19,427 bases of DNA from Thermotogaceae bacterium (GCA_027038385.1 JALVXE010000011.1:1-19427), one strand, 5' to 3'; counted from the first letter of the stretch, positions 8,119 through 15,511 are shown. Translations and numbers: made by a program. The notes: a model not told the origin generated them from the sequence alone.

Positions 8119-8844
8119 TTAGAATTCTCTGTTTTTGAATGTGAAAAACGATGTGTAGATAAGAACTGCTGATATCGATGAGTAAAGAATATCCTCAACG
8201 GCTAGATTTTTCGCGTTCATTATATAGCTGTATGTGTTGAAAAAGCTCAGGGACTTTACCATTCCCAATACCGTTGTGATAGCCAGGATCGCTAGGGAAA
8301 ACACGAGGGGCTTGACTTGGTCGTTGTAGATCACCGAAAGAAAAACAGCTACTGAATACCATATGACGGATCCGATCACGGCATGAATGGTTAGCGTCGG
8401 CACGTACCTAGTGTTGAAATCGATTGATGGAACTATCGTGTAGATGAGTGGTAAAAGACACAAGGCGACGATGGAGAGGATTAGAAGTAAAGTTGATACG
8501 AAGATCTTTTCGGTGAACACTTTGCACCTCTTGCTTCTCGTCAGCAGGTATTCTATCGTTCCGTTTTCAATCTCTCTTGAGAACAGAGGAAACGCGAATA
8601 TTATCCCTATTATCGGTATGAACTGTCCAAGGTTTTTTCCATACCACTGACTGTATATGTAAAAGTTCCAATCTTTGAGTTTTTCCAGAAGGCCTTTTCC
8701 CACGAATTTCGAAAGATCGGCTTGGTTTTTCTCCAAGATCTCTATTCCCCAATTCTTCAAGGACATGACGAGAAAAAACAAGGAGATCATGACTATCAAA
8801 GTCAGCATGAAGCGAACTTTCATCTCGAGAAACTCCTTTTTCAC
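8119..8844 (-). CDS. ABC-2 type transporter permease
   Basis: A 241-residue integral membrane protein expected to pair with the ATPase immediately upstream as an ABC-2 (BcrA/YtrB-like) exporter. About six hydrophobic stretches are visible: near residues 12-28, 72-90, 112-135, 150-168, 178-196 and 218-235. The segment P-L-F-S-R-E-I-E-N-G-T-I-E-Y-L-L-T-R-S near residues 85-105 is a hallmark of ABC-2 permeases (the R-E-x-x-x-G-T-x-x-x-L-L pattern). The GTG start at 8844 overlaps the ATPase stop (GTGA), indicating translational coupling. The substrate cannot be deduced; homologous GntR/YtrA-controlled exporters handle antibiotics or respond to cell-wall stress. Confidence 0.9.
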   Translation of the reverse strand: MKKEFLEMKVRFMLTLIVMISLFFLVMSLKNWGIEILEKNQADLSKFVGKGLLEKLKDWNFYIYSQWYGKNLGQFIPIIGIIFAFPLFSREIENGTIEYLLTRSKRCKVFTEKIFVSTLLLILSIVALCLLPLIYTIVPSIDFNTRYVPTLTIHAVIGSVIWYSVAVFLSVIYNDQVKPLVFSLAILAITTVLGMVKSLSFFNTYSYIMNAKNLAVEDILYSSISAVLIYTSFFTFKNREF

Positions 8845-9623
8845 TTTCCATCACCTCTCATGATTGATTCAACTATCATCGAAAAGCTCGCTGGTTCATG
8901 ATCCGGTGGGGCTTTTTCCCTTTCAATTATGTATACCCTCTCATCGGACGTTTCCTTGTATAGGTATCCAGCTACTTCCTCGTCTTTCCTCGCTCTAACG
9001 GTCACGTATTTCTCCTTTATGTCGTCTATGTATCCGTCCTCCAGTATGTATCCATCTTTCATGATCAGAACACGATCTGACGTCTTTTCCACATCCTCGA
9101 CTATGTGACTCGTGTAAAGGACGGATTTCCCCTCAAGTGCTATTTCCTTGATCTTTTCCAATACGTAACTTCTTGACAACGGATCGAGTCCCCAGGTTGG
9201 CTCATCCAAGACGTATAGATCGGCTTTCTGGGAGAGTGTAAGAGCGAGATAAAGGGAAGTCAGTTGACCATGCGATAAGTTTGCGATCTTTTCCAATAGG
9301 GAAATCTTCAAATCTTTGAGGATTCCCAAGGCTATTTCCTCGTTCAACTCCACATAACCCTTGGTTATCTCTATCATCTGAGAGACTTTCGCCCACCTAT
9401 AGAGTCTTTTCTCCTCTGGAAGATACGAAAAGTTCCCGTTCAGAGTTATTGTCCCAGAGCTGGCTTTTCTGAGACCTATTATGCACTTAATCGTAGTGGT
9501 CTTTCCTGCTCCATTTGGACCAAGTATAGAGAGTATCTCTCCCTTCTTAAGTTCGAAGCTCACATCTTTGACACCCTTGCCGTTTTTGTAAACCTTTGAG
9601 AGGTTTTCAACCCTCAGAATCAT
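8841..9623 (-). CDS. ABC transporter ATP-binding protein
   Basis: A 260-residue nucleotide-binding subunit powering the ABC-2 permease encoded next. It shows Walker A G-P-N-G-A-G-K-T (35-42), signature L-S-H-G-Q (116-120), Walker B L-Y-V-L-D-E-P (136-142) and the H-loop His in Y-T-S-H (173). The usual Q-loop Gln region reads S-Y-L-P-E-E-K-R-L-Y, the P-E-E-x-x-L-Y form common to drug- and sodium-export ATPases of the BcrA/NatA group. ATG 9623 is preceded by GGAGG at about 9 bases and lies inside the end of the GntR gene (17-base overlap). Operon structure implies induction when the repressor releases. The family call is secure; the cargo is not known. Confidence 0.93.
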   Translation of the reverse strand: MILRVENLSKVYKNGKGVKDVSFELKKGEILSILGPNGAGKTTTIKCIIGLRKASSGTITLNGNFSYLPEEKRLYRWAKVSQMIEITKGYVELNEEIALGILKDLKISLLEKIANLSHGQLTSLYLALTLSQKADLYVLDEPTWGLDPLSRSYVLEKIKEIALEGKSVLYTSHIVEDVEKTSDRVLIMKDGYILEDGYIDDIKEKYVTVRARKDEEVAGYLYKETSDERVYIIEREKAPPDHEPASFSMIVESIMRGDGK

Positions 9624-9978
9624 CTCCGAAGACCTCCTCGAGAATTTTTAATGCATCGTCTTTTTTTAGCCCGATCGTTTTCAGGTTCGTCAAGATTTTT
9701 CTGAGATCCTCAAGCTTTTCTTTGACGAATCCTTCATCTATTCCTTTCACTGTGTACCCTTCACCTTTAATCGGTTGGAGAACGTCCTCGTTCACGAGTT
9801 CTCTGTAAGCTCTTGCTACCGTGTTAACGTTCACTCCAAGGTCTTTCGCCAGCTTTCTCACCGATGGAACAAAGTCCCCGGGTTTTATCTTTCCGGAGAT
9901 CACCATTTCCTTTATTCTGTCGCATATCTGCTTGTAGACTGGAACGTGCGAAGTCTGATCTATGTAGAACCACACCAT
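9607..9978 (-). CDS. GntR family (YtrA subfamily) transcriptional repressor
   Basis: A short regulator of about 123 residues: an N-terminal winged helix (P-V-Y-K-Q-I-C-D-R-I, then P-S-V-R-K-L-A-K-D-L-G-V-N-V-N-T-V-A-R-A-Y as the recognition region, then the wing G-E-G-Y) and a short two-helix tail for dimerisation. This size and tail identify the YtrA subfamily, which represses ABC exporter operons and has no large ligand domain. ATG 9978 opens M-V-W-F-Y-I-D; GTG 9975 gives the more typical M-W-F-Y-I-D, and GTGs at 9984 and 9987 are also in frame. The predicted promoter would start transcription near 9985, so the message is nearly leaderless. A perfect palindrome covers the promoter, implying autoregulation. 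It overlaps the ATPase start by 17 bases. Identity firm, exact start uncertain. Confidence 0.92.
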   Translation of the reverse strand: MVWFYIDQTSHVPVYKQICDRIKEMVISGKIKPGDFVPSVRKLAKDLGVNVNTVARAYRELVNEDVLQPIKGEGYTVKGIDEGFVKEKLEDLRKILTNLKTIGLKKDDALKILEEVFGDDSEG

Positions 9979-9985
9979 TATCACC

Positions 9986-10009
9986 ACTGTAATATTACAG
10001 TATTACAGT
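9986..10009. promoter_or_regulatory. GntR/YtrA operator: 16-bp palindrome plus repeated half-site
   Basis: ACTGTAATATTACAGT (9986-10001) is a perfect palindrome, and its right half is repeated directly (TATTACAG at 9993-10000 and 10001-10008). It covers the -10 of the gntR promoter and sits about 25 bases from the -10 of the divergent nucleosidase gene, so one regulator could affect both. The shape suits a dimeric GntR protein; binding by this protein is inferred from position. Confidence 0.75.
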
Positions 10010-10020
10010 AGGGATTTCAA
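9992..10020 (-). promoter_or_regulatory. Promoter of the gntR-ABC operon
   Basis: On the minus strand TTGAAA (10020-10015) and TAATAT (9997-9992) are separated by exactly 17 bases. Transcription would begin near 9985, only some 7 bases before ATG 9978. The -10 lies inside the palindromic operator. Confidence 0.72.
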
Positions 10021-10030
10021 GGGATTTCTG

Positions 10031-10039
10031 TGCTAATAT
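10031..10039 (+). promoter_or_regulatory. Extended -10 promoter of the nucleosidase gene
   Basis: TGC-TAATAT forms an extended -10 with no convincing -35. It lies 18 bases before GTG 10057, and a strong GGGGGTGAT ribosome site falls between the two. Confidence 0.5.
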
Positions 10040-10056
10040 TCCGTGGGGGTGATAGT

Positions 10057-10701
10057 GTGATATTGATCATGGGAGTTTTCAACGTAGAGGTGGCTCCGCT
10101 TAGAAGGGCAATCCATCCGGAACTCGAGAAGGGAACGATAATAGGAAGACCGTTTGTTAGAGGTGTCATAGGTCCGAATGAGGTCGTTGTCACGTACGGG
10201 TTCGTTGGAAAAGTGGAAGCGGCCATGCTCGCACAAGCGTTCATTGACAGATTTCATCCGAGTGCGATCGTGTTCACAGGTGCTGCGGGAGCTCTCTCAA
10301 ACATCTTGAAGATTGGGGACGTTGTTTTGGGGGATGAGTATTTTGAATTCGATGTAGCTAGAAGGGATGGAAAGGTAGAGCTGATAGAGGGATCTGAGAG
10401 GCTCATCGAAAGGTTAGAAGAGCATCACAAGAACGTGTATGTTGGAAGGATCGCAACGGGCGATTCCTTTATAGACGGTGAGGAAATGCGTGAAAAGATT
10501 AAAAAGATGACTCAGGCGGTTGCGGTTGATATGGACAGCGCGGCGGTGGCGAAGGTCGCAAAAGAAAACGGGATAGATTTCGTAGCTTTGAAGACCATCG
10601 TCGACGATTGTACAGTAGAATCTTTTGAAAAGAACTACGAAAAGTTCGCGGGAAAGGCAGCTGCTATAGTTTCAGGCGTTATAGATCATCACACAATTTA
10701 A
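10057..10701 (+). CDS. MTA/SAH nucleosidase-like protein (phosphorylase superfamily)
   Basis: A 214-residue member of the nucleoside phosphorylase/MTAN superfamily, likely to cleave methylthioadenosine and/or S-adenosylhomocysteine to adenine plus the thio-ribose, feeding methionine salvage and methyl-cycle clean-up. It shows the Y-G-F-V-G-K-V-E-A-A-M segment, F-T-G-A-A-G-A-L, L-K-I-G-D-V-V and I-A-T-G-D-S-F-I, and a candidate catalytic acid in I-V-D-D (Asp 183) with Glu 11 near the N-terminus. The ribose-contact motif usually written E-M-E is D-M-D here (158-160), so specificity may differ. GTG 10057 has GGGGGTGAT at good spacing; ATG 10069 is the alternative. It is divergent from the GntR operon and its stop overlaps the converging ftsI stop. 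Superfamily certain, substrate moderately so. Confidence 0.82.
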   Translation: MILIMGVFNVEVAPLRRAIHPELEKGTIIGRPFVRGVIGPNEVVVTYGFVGKVEAAMLAQAFIDRFHPSAIVFTGAAGALSNILKIGDVVLGDEYFEFDVARRDGKVELIEGSERLIERLEEHHKNVYVGRIATGDSFIDGEEMREKIKKMTQAVAVDMDSAAVAKVAKENGIDFVALKTIVDDCTVESFEKNYEKFAGKAAAIVSGVIDHHTI

Positions 10702-12473
10702 AAGTTCATCCAGACTTCTATATATTTTGGATCGATGGTACCTGGTGGTGGGAATTGTCTTTTGACGACACCGCTCCCATGGATTCTCAATTTCACCCCG
10801 AGAACTTTCGAGGCGGTGAGTACATCTTTCAGCGAAAGATCGATGAGGTTTGGCATGACGTTTTTGTATATTTTGAGGGGTTTCTTTTCTTTCAATCCCA
10901 TCATGTCCGAGACGATCTTTGCGAACGTGGGTGCAGCCACATCTCCGCCCAGGTAGTCTCCTTTGGGATCGTCTATGTGAACGAGGAGGATGTATTTCGG
11001 ATCGCTTGCTGGAAAGGCTCCGACGAACAACGAGTGATACCTGTTTACGTATTTTCCTCCAATGGCTTTTTGAGCAGTTCCAGTTTTTCCAGCTATCTTC
11101 AATCCGGGTATCTTCGCCCTCTCCCCCGTTCCATGCTCCACAACCTGGACCATGAACTTCCTTATCGTGTCAGCCACCTCTTCGTCGATTACCCTCCTTT
11201 TTACGACGGGAGAGTTGAGGTTCAGAGAAGGTTTTACATAGATTCCTCCGTTCACCACGGCGTTTATCGCACTTATTAGTTGTATTGGGGTGACTCCTAT
11301 TCCTTGGCCTATGGAAATTTCCGCAAAATCTATCGCCGACCAGTGTTTCGGATCCCTAAGGAGTCCAGAAGATTCTCCGGGGATTTCGATCCCAGTTTTT
11401 TCCCCAAAGCCAAATCTCCTAAGCCATTCGTAGAAACCCTCTATTCCTATCTTTTTCTTTATAAGCTCGGCTATTTTAACGGTTGCCGTGTTACACGAAA
11501 CGACGAGAGCTTTTTCCATATCCACTTCACCATGGGGCTTTATATCCCTTATGAATATGTTAAGGCCTTTCACAGGTCTTATCCTTCCGGTGCAGTTATG
11601 ATGAAAGGTTGTAGAGGCAGATTTCGTTTGGAGTGCTATCGAGTATATCACGGGCTTTATAGTTGATCCGGGTTCTATGTATCCAAGGACGTTGTCGTTC
11701 CACCGGTTTGTAGTCACCATGGCTAGTATCTTTCCAGTCTTACTTTCCATGAGTATGGCGTTTCCTGAGAGTGCAGAACTGTTTTTCACAGTTCTCAGAA
11801 GGTCTTCGTAGACTATCCTCTGGAGGTCGATATCTATCGAAAGGGTTACATCACTTCCATTCACCGGTCGAATGAATTTTTCAACCGTGGGTTGAAGGTT
11901 GATGAAACCGGTGTATTTCAAGACTATTCGGCCAGGTTTCTTCCCCCTTAGAATCTCATCGTAGTATTCTTCTACCCCACTAACGCCTTTTCTGCTTATA
12001 ACCTTTCCGACTATGGTTGGAATTGAAGAACCACTCAATCTTTTTCTCGTCATGGACATCGAAATGTTGACGAATTTCAACAAGGTGGGAGGGATTTTCG
12101 AGAGGAGTTCTCTCTTGTCCTTCGACTTGCCAAGAAATAGAAAACCTTCCTTGGATAGGATCTCTTTCATACTAAGCTTAGTTAAAAGGTACACATCTCT
12201 TTCTATCTCGAGCTTTGTTCCCTTATCGGAGTCGCTGTAAACTCTTTTCAGAAAGTTTAGATCTAGATAAGCCTTGTAAACATAAGTATCAGAAGCCAGG
12301 ACTCTTCCATCCCTATCTAATATCTTTCCTCTCTCAGGCGGGATTTTTATGTTCCAGTCTTTGTTCGTTATCCCCCACAGAGGACTCACTATGAGTCTTA
12401 TAAACGTAAGAAACGTGAATATTCCAAAAATCGATATGAGGAGTATTGATCTTGTGTAAAGTTTATTCTCCAT
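10698..12473 (-). CDS. ftsI: Penicillin-binding protein, septal transpeptidase (FtsI type)
   Basis: A 591-residue class B penicillin-binding protein that cross-links septal peptidoglycan. Order: one membrane anchor near residues 8-30, a non-catalytic dimerisation region, then the transpeptidase domain with S-T-I-K (Ser 270, Lys 273), S-C-N (326-328) and K-T-G-T (463-466). A final segment of about 50 residues (M-P-N-L-I-D-L-S onward) has the form of a PASTA domain, a proposed muropeptide or beta-lactam contact module. All three active-site motifs are intact. ATG 12473 is chosen because it overlaps the ftsL end by 11 bases, indicating coupling; an in-frame TTG one codon earlier is less likely. 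It is the third gene of the rsmH-ftsL-ftsI cluster, which supports septal rather than lateral wall synthesis. No terminator is seen before the converging nucleosidase gene. Confidence 0.93.
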   Translation of the reverse strand: MENKLYTRSILLISIFGIFTFLTFIRLIVSPLWGITNKDWNIKIPPERGKILDRDGRVLASDTYVYKAYLDLNFLKRVYSDSDKGTKLEIERDVYLLTKLSMKEILSKEGFLFLGKSKDKRELLSKIPPTLLKFVNISMSMTRKRLSGSSIPTIVGKVISRKGVSGVEEYYDEILRGKKPGRIVLKYTGFINLQPTVEKFIRPVNGSDVTLSIDIDLQRIVYEDLLRTVKNSSALSGNAILMESKTGKILAMVTTNRWNDNVLGYIEPGSTIKPVIYSIALQTKSASTTFHHNCTGRIRPVKGLNIFIRDIKPHGEVDMEKALVVSCNTATVKIAELIKKKIGIEGFYEWLRRFGFGEKTGIEIPGESSGLLRDPKHWSAIDFAEISIGQGIGVTPIQLISAINAVVNGGIYVKPSLNLNSPVVKRRVIDEEVADTIRKFMVQVVEHGTGERAKIPGLKIAGKTGTAQKAIGGKYVNRYHSLFVGAFPASDPKYILLVHIDDPKGDYLGGDVAAPTFAKIVSDMMGLKEKKPLKIYKNVMPNLIDLSLKDVLTASKVLGVKLRIHGSGVVKRQFPPPGTIDPKYIEVWMNF

Positions 12474-12750
12474 CAACTTTTACTAGTTGGAAACTCGAAA
12501 GTAGCTCTGATATATCGCCCTTTAGGCGCTGTACTTCTATCTTCTTTTGCTCTATTCTCTCTGCCATCCATCTGTTCTCTTCCTTGAGTTTGAAGCTCTT
12601 CATTCCAAGGACCACCAAGGACACGGATACCAGCACAGTTATCGCGAACGTTGCTATCAAAAACAGCGCTTTGTCACTCGGTACGGAGAATACCCTCTCA
12701 AGGGTTTTACCAAATACCAGGGTTCTTCGCTTCGCTCTTATCTTCACCAT
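12463..12750 (-). CDS. ftsL: FtsL-like division protein
   Basis: A 95-residue bitopic membrane protein. A basic cytoplasmic tail (residues 1-27, rich in K/R) precedes one membrane segment (about 28-50, A-L-F-L-I-A-T-F-A-I-T-V-L-V) and a periplasmic coiled coil (about 53-88, L-K-E-E-N-R-W-M-A-E-R-I-E-Q). FtsL normally joins FtsB and FtsQ to activate FtsW-FtsI at the septum. Sequence alone in this family is weakly conserved, so the call rests on topology and the position between rsmH and ftsI, which is the canonical order. The ATG at 12750 follows GGGGGAG at 6 bases. It begins 14 bases after the rsmH stop. Confidence 0.85.
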   Translation of the reverse strand: MVKIRAKRRTLVFGKTLERVFSVPSDKALFLIATFAITVLVSVSLVVLGMKSFKLKEENRWMAERIEQKKIEVQRLKGDISELLSSFQLVKVDGE

Positions 12751-12764
12751 TTACAACTCCCCCT

Positions 12765-13634
12765 TCAGATCCGCTCCGCTACTCTGAGTTTCGCACTCCT
12801 CGATCTTGGATTGGTGCGTCGTTCTCTCTCGGTGGGAGTTACGGGCTTCTTGGTTATGACTTTCAGCTTTTCAGAATTTCTGAAGTGGTTCTTAACTATA
12901 CGGTCTTCAAGAGAGTGGAAAGATATCACTGCAATTCGTCCACCGACTTTCATCACATCCACTGCTTGCTCTAGAAGAACCTTGATGTTACCTAGCTCGT
13001 TGTTGACCTCAATTCTTATGGCCTGAAACGTTTTCGTTGCAAAATGCCTCTTTCTCTTTCTCTTTTCGGCTGGCGGAATCGCTCTGGATACTGCCTCGAC
13101 GAGATCCTTTGTAGTCCTTATAGGCCTGGACTTAACGATTTCCCTGGCTATCCTCTTTGCAAATCTCTCTTGGCCGTATTCACTTATGATCTTTGCGATC
13201 TTCTCTTCTTCGTAGAAGTTGACCACTTCGTAGGCGGTTTTATCAGCGGAAGGATTCATCCTCATGTCGAGCGGTCCTTCTTCCTTGAAGGAGAAACCTC
13301 TCGATGGGTTATCTAAATGCATACTGGAGACTCCGAGATCGGCTAGCAATCCATCAACCTTTTCGATCCCTTCTGATCTCAGGATCGATGTGATGTTGGT
13401 ATAAGATTCCCTGAGAATCTTAATCCTTCCGCTCCGCTCGTACACAGAGAGTCTCTCCCTTGCTAAACTCAAAGCGTCTGGATCAACGTCCAGACCTATC
13501 ACTCTACATCGTGCACACCTCTCCAACAGCGCCAAGGTATGACCGCCTGCTCCAAGGGTACAGTCTACGTATATTCCATCTCTATTTGGGTTGAGGAAAC
13601 GAACAACCTCCGCTACAAGTACAGGTGTGTGCAT
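12765..13634 (-). CDS. rsmH: 16S rRNA (cytosine-1402 N4) methyltransferase
   Basis: RsmH (MraW) transfers a methyl group from SAM to N4 of C1402 in the ribosomal P site. At 289 residues it has the usual length. Diagnostic segments are H-T-P-V-L-V-A-E-V at the N-terminus, Y-V-D-C-T-L-G-A-G-G-H-T for SAM binding, D-G-L-L-A-D-L-G-V-S-S, R-G-F-S-F-K-E-E-G-P-L-D-M-R-M, and I-S-F-H-S-L-E-D-R-I-V-K near the C-terminus, followed by N-P-R-S-R-S-A-K-L-R. ATG 13634 gives the expected N-terminus, although its ribosome site is poor (nearest GGAG about 18 bases upstream). It leads the rsmH-ftsL-ftsI operon; no mraZ lies ahead of it, and a chemoreceptor gene and terminator lie upstream. Confidence 0.97.
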   Translation of the reverse strand: MHTPVLVAEVVRFLNPNRDGIYVDCTLGAGGHTLALLERCARCRVIGLDVDPDALSLARERLSVYERSGRIKILRESYTNITSILRSEGIEKVDGLLADLGVSSMHLDNPSRGFSFKEEGPLDMRMNPSADKTAYEVVNFYEEEKIAKIISEYGQERFAKRIAREIVKSRPIRTTKDLVEAVSRAIPPAEKRKRKRHFATKTFQAIRIEVNNELGNIKVLLEQAVDVMKVGGRIAVISFHSLEDRIVKNHFRNSEKLKVITKKPVTPTERERRTNPRSRSAKLRVAERI

Positions 13635-13665
13635 AATAAAACCAATCCGCTCCGCTTAAGTTTGG

Positions 13666-13694
13666 ATTATATAACCACTTCACAAAAATTGGAA
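13666..13694 (-). promoter_or_regulatory. Promoter of the rsmH-ftsL-ftsI operon
   Basis: A perfect TATAAT lies at 13671-13666 on the minus strand with a weak -35 TTCCAA 17 bases upstream (13694-13689). The predicted leader is about 25 bases and contains AGCGGAGCGGAT. The remaining 13695-13780 holds only small palindromes (ATTCCGGAAT, CTGATCAG) with no recognisable element. Confidence 0.6.
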
Positions 13695-13779
13695 ACGAGA
13701 GGAGAAGGAAGAAAAATTCCGGAATGCCTGATCAGAAGCAGATCTCAGAGATTGTGATTTTTATACACATGAGTATATT

Positions 13780-13807
13780 AAAATCCCCCGGAGGAATCCG
13801 GGGGGAT
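13780..13807 (-). terminator. Intrinsic terminator after the chemoreceptor gene
   Basis: On the minus strand ATCCCCCCGGA, loop TTCC, then TCCGGGGGAT is followed by a short TTTAAT tail. It starts 5 bases after the chemoreceptor stop and separates that unit from rsmH. One stem G is unpaired. Confidence 0.78.
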
Positions 13808-13812
13808 TCTGT

Positions 13813-14661
13813 TCAAATTTCTAGATCTCTCAGATTAACCTGAGCATTTATTATCGCCGTTATAACGTTGGCCATAACGTCGAATCTACTGATCGCTTCT
13901 CTCATGACCTCGACCGATTTCTTCATCTCTTGAGAGCTCTCGCTTACATCCTTGAACGCTTGCTCCATCATATCGGTAACCTGTTCCAAAAATTGCTTAT
14001 TCATGGCCAGGAAGTCTAAAAATTTCGTCATAGACACGCTGAGTATATCAAACATATCTTTTACTTTTCTCACGTTGTTCATCGCGTCTTCAATTGATGA
14101 GGAGATGCTTTTTACCTTCTCGGATATGTGATCTGAAACTTCTTTGGAATTCGTGGCCAATTTTTGGATTTCCGTGGCTATGACGGAAAATCCCCTTCCG
14201 GATTCACCGGCTCTTGCAGCCTCTATGGATGCGTTAAGAGCTAAGAGATTCGTCTGCTTGGCTATTTTTGCTATATCGTCTATCATTTTCTCAACATCTT
14301 TGAAAGAGTTCAGTATATCGAAGGTGTTGTTCACAGTTTTTTCCACATCTTCACCAACTGTGGATATATCCGTACCGGCTTTCTGCAATTCGTCCTCCAA
14401 TTCAACGTTAAGTGCGGTGATCTTCTCGACGTTCTCAGAAGCGAGTGCACTACTCTGTTGAAGCCTTGAAGCTAGATCTTCAAATTCGTTGCTGAGCTTC
14501 AGAAAGCTGTCCGTTATCTCGGAGAGTTCACTCTGTGTCTCCCTAACCCTTCCAACCAGGATTTCGTCAAGGTGCTCTATGAAGGAAGTCATGACATTCT
14601 GTGCGAAAAACGACGCGGTGAGCCTACTCAATACGTCCATAACCTTTTCCTTCTCAGCCAT
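13813..14661 (-). CDS. Soluble methyl-accepting chemotaxis protein (signalling domain only)
   Basis: A 282-residue cytoplasmic chemoreceptor. There is no signal peptide, membrane segment or recognisable sensor domain; nearly the whole chain is heptad-patterned coiled coil. The highly conserved hairpin tip that contacts CheA and CheW is clear at residues about 133-172, with Q-T-N-L-L-A-L-N-A-S-I-E-A-A-R-A-G-E at 136-153 and G-R-G-F-S-V-I-A-T-E-I close behind. The C-terminus has no CheR-docking pentapeptide. ATG 14661 is preferred because GGTGGTGA lies 3 bases before it and this leaves 14 bases after the upstream gene; the open frame extends further into that gene without a ribosome site. The directly upstream ODP-type diiron protein is the probable sensor, giving a two-gene receptor. 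Family secure; ligand inferred from the neighbour. Confidence 0.93.
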   Translation of the reverse strand: MAEKEKVMDVLSRLTASFFAQNVMTSFIEHLDEILVGRVRETQSELSEITDSFLKLSNEFEDLASRLQQSSALASENVEKITALNVELEDELQKAGTDISTVGEDVEKTVNNTFDILNSFKDVEKMIDDIAKIAKQTNLLALNASIEAARAGESGRGFSVIATEIQKLATNSKEVSDHISEKVKSISSSIEDAMNNVRKVKDMFDILSVSMTKFLDFLAMNKQFLEQVTDMMEQAFKDVSESSQEMKKSVEVMREAISRFDVMANVITAIINAQVNLRDLEI

Positions 14662-14675
14662 TTTCACCACCGCCT

Positions 14676-15443
14676 TCATCCGTAAACTCTGTTGATTATG
14701 TCGACACCACATTTGAGATTTCTGAGCCACTCCAGGAATCTATGCGCTATTTCTCTTGGCATCACAGCTCCATGTTGAGGAGCTATGTACTCTATGTCGT
14801 ACCTACTAACCATATCCACCCATTTTTTGCACGCCACGTTCGAGGTCATGTATCTCTGATGGAAAGCTTCCATAAGCCTAACGTGATCTTCCCAGTTCTG
14901 AGCTATCTGATATCTTCCACCTTTTGGGAATATCGCAGCGCCTATGTCTCCTGAGAAGAGAATCCTCGCGACAGGATCGTAGAGGTTCAGATTTCCGGTG
15001 GAGTGAAGATAATGAGCCGGTATTATATCCAAGGATACTCCACTTGAAAATTGGATTTTTCCCCCTTTATCTGGAAGCGCAACTATCTTCCTTTGATCGT
15101 ATATACCGAAGTGTGGTAGGAACCTCGTCCACAGATTCGATATGTAGACTTTAGCGTGAGGGATTATGGACATCCAAAGGGTTATGCCGGAAACCACATC
15201 CGGATCCTGGTGTGTGAAGAATATGTGTTTGACCCTCTCAAGGCCGATTATCTCAGAAACTTCTGCAAGGACTCTTGCAAAAACATGAGCTCCTCCGGGA
15301 TCTAGAAGGGCAGCCTCTTCTCCATCCACCACTACGTACTGGTTGACTTGGACTATTCCTTCCTCTTCCTTTTCGCTGCTGCCAAGCAGGTAAAACTTGT
15401 GATTCTCATCTTCGTAGAGTGCCACAGTTTTGAATTCCTTCAC
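14676..15443 (-). CDS. ODP-type diiron metallo-beta-lactamase-fold protein (oxygen/iron sensor)
   Basis: A 255-residue metallo-beta-lactamase-fold protein related to the diiron domain of flavo-diiron enzymes (FprA), but with no flavodoxin domain. Ligand-like residues are H-Q-D-P-D (His 78, Asp 80, Asp 82), His 144 in A-H-Y-L-H, Asp 166 in F-S-G-D-I and His 224 in A-P-Q-H-G. Compared with the FprA H-x-E-x-D-H motif, Glu is replaced by Asp and the last His by Val, changes that suit a sensor rather than an oxygen reductase. A protein of this kind (ODP) has been described in Treponema denticola as an Fe(II)/oxygen sensor working with a soluble chemoreceptor, which is exactly the neighbour here. 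GTG 15443 has GAGGGG 8 bases upstream; GTG 15452 overlaps that site. Fold firm; sensory role inferred. Confidence 0.85.
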   Translation of the reverse strand: MKEFKTVALYEDENHKFYLLGSSEKEEEGIVQVNQYVVVDGEEAALLDPGGAHVFARVLAEVSEIIGLERVKHIFFTHQDPDVVSGITLWMSIIPHAKVYISNLWTRFLPHFGIYDQRKIVALPDKGGKIQFSSGVSLDIIPAHYLHSTGNLNLYDPVARILFSGDIGAAIFPKGGRYQIAQNWEDHVRLMEAFHQRYMTSNVACKKWVDMVSRYDIEYIAPQHGAVMPREIAHRFLEWLRNLKCGVDIINRVYG

Positions 15444-15479
15444 CGCGCTCACCCCTCTCGGAATTTTTCATCTGCTGAA

Positions 15480-15511
15480 GTGTATTATACACCTTTTTAT
15501 GGTAATATTAC
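15480..15511. promoter_or_regulatory. Divergent ODP / hfq promoter region
   Basis: For the minus strand a perfect TATAAT lies at 15489-15484 inside the 13-base palindrome GTGTATTATACAC (15480-15492), without a clear -35. For hfq, TGG-TAATAT (15500-15508) is an extended -10. GTAATATTAC (15502-15511) repeats the 10-base core of the GntR operator found near 9990. Confidence 0.5.

Noticed and set aside
12769..13656. AGCGGAGCGGAT (minus strand) occurs at both ends of rsmH (12769-12780 and 13645-13656), with a shorter copy inside the gene
   Set aside because: Several matching 12-mer pairs are expected by chance in a 19-kb window, and the copies at the gene end and inside it fit the coding sequence.
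13695..13780. Possible small RNA or riboswitch upstream of rsmH, from the palindromes ATTCCGGAAT and CTGATCAG
   Set aside because: The palindromes are short, lie upstream of the predicted promoter and match no known riboswitch layout.
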